A stretch of DNA of 12,751 nt from Zopfochytrium polystomum (lineage: Eukaryota > Chytridiomycota > Chytridiomycetes > Chytridiales > Chytridiaceae): contig JAIVFJ010000726.1 of NCBI GenBank assembly GCA_025765615.1, positions 1 through 12,751 on the forward strand. The letters run 5' to 3'. Position 1 is the first letter of the stretch, and every line of letters begins with the position of its first letter. Below the pieces are notes generated by a model, which saw only the letters and a program-made list of their open reading frames with translations, had not been told where the DNA came from and did not search any database. The translations under genes and the position numbers were made by a program. Below, one piece after another: positions 6,207 through 12,751 of the stretch.

Positions 6207-6278
6207 GGTTAGAGGTTAGGGCGGTTAGGGTCAGGGTGGTTAGGGTCAGGGCCTTAGGGTTAGGGTTTAGGGTTAGGG
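6207..6278 (+). repeat. Internal telomere-like TTAGGG tract (unit B)
   Basis: Same arrangement as in unit A, including the degenerate spacers. Conservation of the spacers shows that the tract is copied as part of the element and is not fresh telomerase product at each junction. Confidence 0.9.
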
Positions 6279-6416
6279 CCAGTGGCGAAGGCGTCTAGAA
6301 AGAGGGGGTGTGGTGTGGAAGGGGCTGGAGGTTGAAAGGGAGCCAAGAGAGAGAGTGCGGTCGCAAAGTCCTTGGGATTGGTCCGTTCGAATTAGCAAAG
6401 AAATGCTGGATCGTCT

Positions 6417-8639
6417 TCAAGAAGGCCGATTGCTCTTGCGGCTGTCTTTGCGCTTTTTGGCAAAAGGCTGCCACTGACGCCAGGGATCTCGGTAAGGATC
6501 AGGGGGAGGACCCTTTGGCTTTGGTTTAGGGTCGAAGGGCGTCGGAGGCGGTGGTCTTGGAGGATCAAAGAGGTCCGGTGGCGGGCTCTGGGGCGTCACC
6601 GGGACTTTGGGGTCTCGAAGCTTTGTGAGGATCGAGCCGACGGACGGGTTGCTGCGTAGCGCAAGGACCATTCTTGGCGGATTTCTGTCCCAAATCTCAT
6701 GGACTTGGTCCTCGTGGGTGTTGAGAACGGGTCCGATCTGAAGGGCCGAGACTTGGGGGGCGTGCCGGACGACAAAGGGGAGAACCTTGTCTTTGGGGCC
6801 GTCGGCGGGCGGGTGGAGCCACCGAGGCCTGTCTGCATAGCTGACTGAAGCGAAGATTGGCTCCAGGAACTTGCGTGGATAGCCCCGAGCTTGAAGTCGT
6901 TGGCGGAAAAGAGCTCGGGTGGCCAGGAAGGTTGATTCGGACGTTGAGTTGCGCACATACCGAATCAGTTCGCCGCGGATGAAGCCCCTCTTGAGGCTCG
7001 AGGGGTGGAACGAGGCCGGGCCAAGGTAGGCGTAGGTGTTGAGCGGTTTTTGGTAGGTGCTGAACACGAGGGAGGCTTCATCGCTGTCGTCGCTGGTGCG
7101 GCGTAAGTTAATGTCGAGGTCGAGGAAGGCGGCATGGGTGGTGCTGCGGTTGACTGTGAGTCGAAGTACACCGGGCCGTGAGGACGTGAGCAAGCCGTGA
7201 AGAAAGTCCACGTCGTCCGGTCCGCAGCAGAGGACCATGAAGAGGTCGTCAATGTACCTTCCGTACAGGGGGCAACGGATGCGTTTGTGCTGGTTGCTGA
7301 TGATCCTGTAGACCCCGGGGACGGATTCAAAGACGGCGAACCCGTAGAGGTTTGCAATGACAACGGCCATGTTGGTGCCCATGGCCATGCCACCGCGCTG
7401 CCGGAAGACCGTTCCCTGAAAGCTGAAGGCGTTGGCGTCAAAAACCCACTGTATCAACTGAAGGATCTCGGGGCGGATGATGTCTCTGCCGTGATCACGG
7501 AGCCAGGAGTTGAGGTTGTTGTTGAGAGATCGAATGACGTCTGCCACATGCATGTTGCCGTAAAAGTTTTCCACATCCATGGTGACGAGCAGGCAGTTTT
7601 CTGCTGGGAGAACTGGCACTTGGGTCTCGGCGATCTGAACGAGATGTCGAGAGTCTTTCAGGATGAACGGGAGGCTGTCCACAATGGGCTGGAGCACCGC
7701 GCAGATAATGCGCGAAGCGTTGGTGGTGATCCAGTTTGTCGAAGCGACGATGGGCCGAAGGGGGACAGCCAGGCCTGGACCGAGGTTGAGCATGTCGACG
7801 GGTTTGAGCTTGTGTATCTTGGGGAGGCAGTAAAAGGTCGGCACGGTGAACGACCTGAAGCCGTCGACAGAGTCTTGCAGAAGTTCCAGTTGCTGCCGAG
7901 TGAACCGGGAGCCATACTCCCTGACGAACTTGGTGACGAACGCCAGGTGTTTCCGGAAGAAGGCGGGAAGATCTGCTGGAGCCAGAACGGTGTAGTTGTC
8001 GCTCTGGAGGTGCTCGGTGACGAGTCTGTTGTAGTCGTCAGTGTCCAGGACGACCAAGCCGAGGTTCTTGTCTGCGGCTCGGAAGGTGAGGTTGCGCTGC
8101 TTGGCCAGCTTGTGGGCTAGGCGGAGCAGGGACCGACCGCGTTGCTGTTTCTTGTACAGTGGCGAAGCCTTGTCCAGGGGCTTGCTTTTTTGACAGTCGT
8201 CGAGCCACTTGAAGCTGCCGGTCAGGGCGCGGCGGATGGAGCGCGCGATTTCAAAGACGGGGACAGGTACGTTGTCCGGGGGCGGGTAGGACTTGGGCGC
8301 GGTGAACAGGCGAGGGTCAAAGTCCGGGTCGTCGGGCGTGTTCTGGTGACGGAACTGGACCGACAGACGGTGGGTGAACGAGTGAAGGGCTTCATCGAGC
8401 TCGTCGTAGGTGAGCGGACGAGCGAAAGGGATGTGCTTGGAGCCGTGGGTGAGAAGCCTTTGAGTCTGGGGCGAGAGGGTGGCTGAAGAAAGATTGAAGA
8501 AGAGAGGTTTCTTTGTAGGAGGAGAAGAGGAAGAAGTTGAATCCACAGGGCCGGCGGTCTTGGTTGAGAGACGATATGAGGGACGTGTTCTGCAAGAGAC
8601 TGAGATGCAGATGTCGCGATGCTGCTGCAGCCACCTCAT
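6417..8639 (-). CDS. ORF2: Penelope-like reverse transcriptase, endonuclease-deficient (unit B)
   Basis: Second intact 740-aa RT, with no amino-acid difference from the unit A copy that I could see. All catalytic aspartates are kept (YIDD at about 7257-7246). It begins with the ATGA overlap at 8639-8636 and ends with TGA, 135 bp upstream in coding direction of the unit B telomere-like tract (6278-6207). Two intact adjacent copies suggest that the array was made or homogenised recently and that the element may still be able to move. Confidence 0.95.
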   Translation of the reverse strand: MRWLQQHRDICISVSCRTRPSYRLSTKTAGPVDSTSSSSPPTKKPLFFNLSSATLSPQTQRLLTHGSKHIPFARPLTYDELDEALHSFTHRLSVQFRHQNTPDDPDFDPRLFTAPKSYPPPDNVPVPVFEIARSIRRALTGSFKWLDDCQKSKPLDKASPLYKKQQRGRSLLRLAHKLAKQRNLTFRAADKNLGLVVLDTDDYNRLVTEHLQSDNYTVLAPADLPAFFRKHLAFVTKFVREYGSRFTRQQLELLQDSVDGFRSFTVPTFYCLPKIHKLKPVDMLNLGPGLAVPLRPIVASTNWITTNASRIICAVLQPIVDSLPFILKDSRHLVQIAETQVPVLPAENCLLVTMDVENFYGNMHVADVIRSLNNNLNSWLRDHGRDIIRPEILQLIQWVFDANAFSFQGTVFRQRGGMAMGTNMAVVIANLYGFAVFESVPGVYRIISNQHKRIRCPLYGRYIDDLFMVLCCGPDDVDFLHGLLTSSRPGVLRLTVNRSTTHAAFLDLDINLRRTSDDSDEASLVFSTYQKPLNTYAYLGPASFHPSSLKRGFIRGELIRYVRNSTSESTFLATRALFRQRLQARGYPRKFLEPIFASVSYADRPRWLHPPADGPKDKVLPFVVRHAPQVSALQIGPVLNTHEDQVHEIWDRNPPRMVLALRSNPSVGSILTKLRDPKVPVTPQSPPPDLFDPPRPPPPTPFDPKPKPKGPPPDPYRDPWRQWQPFAKKRKDSRKSNRPS

Positions 8640-8762
8640 TCTTGCCGGGTGGATTTTCTTCCTCTTTCTCCGCCGGATCCTTCGCCGCCTGAGACTGGTC
8701 GTTTGTTTGTCTCGCGACCTTGCCGTCGTCCCTGCTGCTGCTGCTGCTGCCGGCGCTGCAAG

Positions 8763-8795
<33 letters not shown>

Positions 8796-10150
8796 CCGCG
8801 GGGCTTTGATTGACGGTCGAAGGTGTGGGTGTTTTGTTTCTTGCCGCGGTTGTCCTTTTGGTTGTTGCCTCTGCCTGGTGTTGGAGATCTGCCGCGCGAG
8901 CGAGATTGGCTCTTGTTCTGGCCAGTAGACCTGGACCGCCGGTCGACGGCTGGAGAACGTGACTCGCTTCGGCCTTGGCGCTGCTGATTTTTCTGTTGTG
9001 GGCGAGAGGCGTTGCGTTTGGACTTGAGAGGTTGTTTGCCCCGGGGTCTGGATGAAGACCGAGCTTGGGCCGTCTGTTCCTTGGGGCGACTCGATGAGGA
9101 GCGGTTTCTTGAGGAGCGACGGCCTTTTCCGTTTCCCAACAGAGTTTTGAGTTCTGCAAGTTGGCGGGCAAGCTCTGAGATCCTGTCGTCAGGAGGAGGA
9201 GGGTCCGTACTACTATTGCTAGACGTCAGCGCCGTGGTGACGGCGTTCGAATCCTGGCCTTGCAGCCCCTCTGGCTGTTGCTGCTGCTGCTGCTGCTGCC
9301 GAGTTGCTGCTTCTTGTTTGCTTTTGGCCTTGTCTGAAGCGCGCCGCAGTTTCCTATCAAGATGGGCTCTTTGGCGGTCAGTGAAGCTTGAGACAGTCCG
9401 GTTGTAGGCGTCTAGGAAGGCTGTGTGTCGAGGATTCTTGACGTGGTGTACGGCCAAGAGGGAGCGCACTTGATCGACATCGACCGCGGTCACGGCAGCA
9501 GCAGAAGAACCACGCGAGGAGGAGCCAACCCCCGTCGAAGGAAGGAGTCCAAGCGAGGACTGGAGCTGCTGGAGCATGTCTTGGTTGATGATGGTGTGCG
9601 CGTTGAGGTCAACAACGTCTGACAGGAATAGGCTGTAGGTGTTGCTGAAGAGGTGGTTGAGACGGTTGAAGTTTGCAGACTCCATCCCAACCAAGTGACG
9701 AGTGGCGAGCTGTTTGGCTTGGAGCTCGATGTGCGCGAGGGCCGACTTGGGCAGGGTGATGCCAGAGACGGAGAACTTGACGTGAGAAGGAAAGACACCG
9801 GATCGGTATTCCTGGGCAAGCTTGAGCGCACGCTGGTACGATTTATCCCGGGCAAAGTAGAGGCGAGCGAGGGACTGGGCGCGTTCTTCAGCCTTGGCAA
9901 GTTCTTGCTTTGAGACCGGTAAGGCAAAGGCAAGGGCCAGGTGGCGGCTGTAGACGGCGTCCATCACCGAAGAGCGAGGCGGAACTTGTGATTCTGCGAG
10001 GCCGTCGGTGTAGTCGGCGTACGTGCCTGGGGACCAGCTTTCAGGTAAGGCGTCTGGCACCTCGTACTCGGTGTCTGCGTCCATGGGGTCGTAGTGGAGG
10101 TCGTCGTCGACAGGCATGGAACCAGAGAGGGGGGCGTCCGGTGGCGTCAT
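8636..10150 (-). CDS. ORF1: Ser/Arg-rich, polyQ, basic protein of the retroelement (unit B)
   Basis: Intact 504-aa copy, apparently identical to the unit A protein. The CAG-coded glutamine run (CTG on the plus strand at 9275-9298) has the same length as in unit A. Such runs usually change length quickly, so this again points to very recent duplication or to consensus collapse in the assembly. The start at 10150 is the first ATG after the upstream ribozyme cut at 10438/10437. Confidence 0.85.
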
Positions 10151-10425
10151 CTTGAGTGAAGTTAGGAAGGGGGGCGACAGGACGAAGAACTTGAAGGGGA
10201 CCTCGACCCGACGCACGTGGGCGACGACGCTGTGTGACCGGTTGAAGGCTCAATGGCAGGGTGGGGCCAGAGCCTAGACTTGCCAGACTAGGTGGTGGTG
10301 TGGTGGAGGAGAAGGGGCTTGCTTGCTTAAGAGAGGGAGGCCCCCCCTATGAGGGTGACGGGGGCCTCGAGTGTTGGGCTTGTTGCTTGGTGTTTGAACT
10401 AGAGAAGTTTCTTGACCAGAGGGAC

Positions 10426-10431
10426 TTTATT
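10426..10431 (-). terminator. AATAAA polyadenylation signal candidate (junction B/C)
   Basis: Second copy of the same AATAAA, directly after the unit B ribozyme, for transcripts entering from unit C. Confidence 0.4.
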
Positions 10432-10476
10432 CAGCGTGAGCTTTCGGCTGTTTTGGCAGCCTCTTCAGACGCTTGA
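10431..10476 (-). ncRNA. Hammerhead self-cleaving ribozyme (unit B)
   Basis: Identical copy 5364 bp away: CUGAAGA core at 10468-10462, stem II GGCUG/CAGCC, GAA at 10445-10443, AGCU at 10442-10439 and predicted cleavage between 10438 and 10437. Together with the unit A ribozyme it would release an RNA from 10437 to 5074, exactly one repeat period. That RNA carries ORF1, ORF2, the telomere-like tract, the minisatellite and the next promoter region. Confidence 0.9.
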
Positions 10477-10594
10477 GTGAACAAAGAAAAACCAAGGGTT
10501 AAGAAACTTCAAACCAAAGGAACCAACAAGGGTGATTGCAACACTTGGGGTTTGAAAGCAAGCAAGGGATAGGGGATCAAGGGTAGGTTGCACT

Positions 10595-10616
10595 CACACA
10601 CACACACACACACACA
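10595..10616. repeat. (CA)11 microsatellite in leader (unit B)
   Basis: Identical in length and position to the unit A tract. Confidence 0.95.
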
Positions 10617-10735
10617 AAGAAAGATTAAAAGACAGCATCATACCTCAAACCAAATGTCAAGGGCACAGGGGACACTTTTGGGTTTGGAAGAGTTTCTGGC
10701 AAGGAGAGGGGTGAAAAGGGGGGGGCCCTGCCAGG

Positions 10736-10744
10736 CTTTATATA
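10736..10744 (-). promoter_or_regulatory. TATA box for the unit B transcript
   Basis: Same TATATAAAG in the same context, 5364 bp from the unit A promoter. Predicted initiation is near 10714-10709, followed by the leader, the ribozyme and ORF1 of unit B. Confidence 0.65.
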
Positions 10745-10810
10745 CCCCCAGCCCAAGGGGGTCAAGCCATGGAAGGAAATGGAATGAATGAAACAGCAAA
10801 AAAGGAAAAA

Positions 10811-11376
10811 GTGATTCCAAAGGTGATACCAAAGGTGATTCCAAAGGAGGGGTGATTCCAAAGGTGATTCCAAAGGAAAGGTGATTCCAAAGGTGATACC
10901 AAAGGTGATTCCAAAGGAGAAGTGATTCCAAAGGTGATTCCAAAGGAGAGGTGATTCCAAAGGTGATTCCAATGGTGATTCCAATGGAAGGGTGATTCCA
11001 AAGGTGATTCCAAAGGAGAGGTGATTCCAATGGTGATTCCAATGGTGATTCCAAAGGAGAGGTGATTCCAAAGGTGATTCCAAAGGTGATTCCAGTGGTG
11101 ATTCCAATGGAAGGGTGATTCCAAAGGTGATTCCAATGGTGATTCCAATGGTGATTCCAATGGAAAGGTGATTCCAAAGGTGATTCCAGTGGTGATTCCA
11201 ATGGTGATTCCAATGGAAGGGTGATTCCAAAGGTGATTCCAAAGGTGATTCCAGTGGTGATTCCAGTGGTGATTCCAATGGTGATTCCAAAGGGAAGGGT
11301 GATTCCAATGGTGATTCCAGTGGTGATTCCAGTGGTGATTCCAAAGGTGATTCCAAAGATTCCAAAGAGATTCCAA
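10811..11376. repeat. GGTGATTCCAAA minisatellite, 12/17-bp units (unit C)
   Basis: Third copy, matching unit B at the site where unit A differs. This marks the unit A indels as the derived or erroneous state. Confidence 0.95.
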
Positions 11377-11460
11377 CCAAAAGAGGAAGAGATTCACCAC
11401 AAAGGACCCCTCTGGGCGTCTGACACTGCCCAAAAAGGCAACTTCCATAAAAGGAAGGTG

Positions 11461-11546
11461 GTCACATGACCGCCATGTGACCAGTCACGTGACCCCCATG
11501 TGACCAGATCACGTGATCCCCACGTGACCCAGATCACGTGACCCCC
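11461..11546. repeat. E-box/palindrome cluster (unit C)
   Basis: Identical third copy, upstream of the TATA box that serves unit B. Confidence 0.7.
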
Positions 11547-11570
11547 CTTCTAACGTGGCGCGAGGCGGAC

Positions 11571-11642
11571 GGTTAGAGGTTAGGGCGGTTAGGGTCAGGG
11601 TGGTTAGGGTCAGGGCCTTAGGGTTAGGGTTTAGGGTTAGGG
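11571..11642 (+). repeat. Internal telomere-like TTAGGG tract (unit C)
   Basis: Third copy, same hexamers and same degenerate spacers. Confidence 0.9.
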
Positions 11643-11780
11643 CCAGTGGCGAAGGCGTCTAGAAAGAGGGGGTGTGGTGTGGAAGGGGCTGGAGGTTGAA
11701 AGGGAGCCAAGAGAGAGAGTGCGGTCGCAAAGTCCTTGGGATTGGTCCGTTCGAATTAGCAAAGAAATGCTGGATCGTCT

Positions 11781-12751
11781 TCAAGAAGGCCGATTGCTCT
11801 TGCGGCTGTCTTTGCGCTTTTTGGCAAAAGGCTGCCACTGACGCCAGGGATCTCGGTAAGGATCAGGGGGAGGACCCTTTGGCTTTGGTTTAGGGTCGAA
11901 GGGCGTCGGAGGCGGTGGTCTTGGAGGATCAAAGAGGTCCGGTGGCGGGCTCTGGGGCGTCACCGGGACTTTGGGGTCTCGAAGCTTTGTGAGGATCGAG
12001 CCGACGGACGGGTTGCTGCGTAGCGCAAGGACCATTCTTGGCGGATTTCTGTCCCAAATCTCATGGACTTGGTCCTCGTGGGTGTTGAGAACGGGTCCGA
12101 TCTGAAGGGCCGAGACTTGGGGGGCGTGCCGGACGACAAAGGGGAGAACCTTGTCTTTGGGGCCGTCGGCGGGCGGGTGGAGCCACCGAGGCCTGTCTGC
12201 ATAGCTGACTGAAGCGAAGATTGGCTCCAGGAACTTGCGTGGATAGCCCCGAGCTTGAAGTCGTTGGCGGAAAAGAGCTCGGGTGGCCAGGAAGGTTGAT
12301 TCGGACGTTGAGTTGCGCACATACCGAATCAGTTCGCCGCGGATGAAGCCCCTCTTGAGGCTCGAGGGGTGGAACGAGGCCGGGCCAAGGTAGGCGTAGG
12401 TGTTGAGCGGTTTTTGGTAGGTGCTGAACACGAGGGAGGCTTCATCGCTGTCGTCGCTGGTGCGGCGTAAGTTAATGTCGAGGTCGAGGAAGGCGGCATG
12501 GGTGGTGCTGCGGTTGACTGTGAGTCGAAGTACACACCGGGCCGTGAGGACGTGAGCAAGCCGTGAAGAAAGTCCACGTCGTCCGGTCCGCAGCAGAGGA
12601 CCATGAAGAGGTCGTCAATGTACCTTCCGTACAGGGGGCAACGGATGCGTTTGTGCTGGTTGCTGATGATCCTGTAGACCCCGGGGACGGATTCAAAGAC
12701 GGCGAACCCGTAGAGGTTTGCAATGACAACGGCCATGTTGGTGCCCATGGC
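11781..12751 (-). pseudogene. ORF2 RT fragment with frameshift (unit C, 5' part outside window)
   Basis: The fragment runs from about residue 419 of the RT to its stop. Read from the right edge it keeps the end of motif B (MGTNMAVV), the YIDD catalytic box and the sequence up to RPGV (residue 491). A 2-bp insertion in the short AC run at 12531-12536 then shifts the frame, so the shifted product stops at 12329 and lacks the FLDLDI, KP...HP and thumb regions. The original frame resumes from about 12530 down to the TGA at 11783-11781. If real, this copy encodes a truncated, probably inactive RT. The change sits in a dinucleotide run close to the window edge, so a sequencing error is a serious alternative. 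Confidence 0.8.

Larger units (their letters stand above)
10151..10714 (-). other. 5' leader of unit B transcript
   Basis: Identical leader for unit B, with the GT tract at 10616-10595, the ribozyme at 10476-10431, the AATAAA at 10431-10426, and no ATG between the predicted cut and the ORF1 start at 10150. Confidence 0.6.
5365..10728 (-). mobile_element. Penelope-like retroelement, unit B (complete period)
   Basis: Second full unit, with every block of unit A shifted by 5364 bp. Both proteins are intact and look identical to those of unit A. The only difference I found is near 5711-5721, where unit B has the regular minisatellite and unit A has an extra A and a missing T. Because it is flanked on both sides by other units, B shows the complete arrangement: its own TATA box at 10744-10736 and ribozyme at 10476-10431 upstream, and the promoter and ribozyme of unit A downstream. 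Near-identity means recent amplification, homogenisation by recombination, or an assembly effect. Confidence 0.93.
10729..12751 (-). mobile_element. Penelope-like retroelement, unit C (partial, cut by window end)
   Basis: Only the downstream part of a third unit is present: TATA box, minisatellite, E-box cluster, telomere-like tract and the C-terminal part of ORF2. Its ORF1, leader and ribozyme lie beyond the window. It matches units A and B except for a 2-bp insertion near 12531-12536 (TACACACC where A and B have TACACC), which shifts the RT frame. Beyond that point its offset from unit A is 10730 instead of 10728. Confidence 0.92.

Overview
This window is eukaryotic and consists almost entirely of one retroelement repeated head to tail with a period of exactly 5364 bp. 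Two whole units (1-5364 and 5365-10728, in the register of the window start) are followed by the first 2023 bp of a third. All genes lie on the minus strand. The element is a Penelope-like retroelement (PLE): ORF2 encodes a PLE-type reverse transcriptase (RT) with no GIY-YIG endonuclease after it. This is the architecture of the telomere-associated, endonuclease-deficient Athena/Coprina PLEs. Each unit carries TTAGGG repeats downstream of the RT gene, which fits that class and a host with TTAGGG telomeres. A fungus or another unicellular or small eukaryote is plausible, but the sequence does not fix the host.

Layout of one unit in coding (minus) direction, using the first junction and unit A: TATA box TATATAAAG (5380-5372); a leader of about 560 nt with a (GT)11 tract (5252-5231), a hammerhead ribozyme (5112-5067) and an AATAAA (5067-5062); ORF1 (4786-3272), a Cys-free, polyQ and Arg/Ser-rich basic protein; ORF2 (3275-1053), the RT, joined to ORF1 by an ATGA stop/start overlap; seven CCCTAA telomeric hexamers (914-852); a cluster of CACGTG/CATGTG palindromes (818-733); a minisatellite of 12-bp units punctuated by 17-bp units (648-83); then the TATA box of the next unit.

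How the parts may work together: the TATA box drives a multi-unit transcript. The hammerhead would cut it once per unit, releasing 5364-nt RNAs whose new leader has no AUG before ORF1. ORF1 is the likely RNA-binding partner and ORF2 the polymerase. The CCCUAA tract in the RNA can pair with a chromosome's 3' G-rich overhang, so that end can prime cDNA synthesis and replace an endonuclease nick. The whole intergenic block behaves like the pseudo-LTR of tandem PLEs.

The units are nearly identical by eye. Unit A differs from B by two compensating 1-bp indels in the minisatellite. Unit C has a 2-bp insertion that breaks the RT frame. The long ORFs across the minisatellite are by-products of the repeat, not genes.
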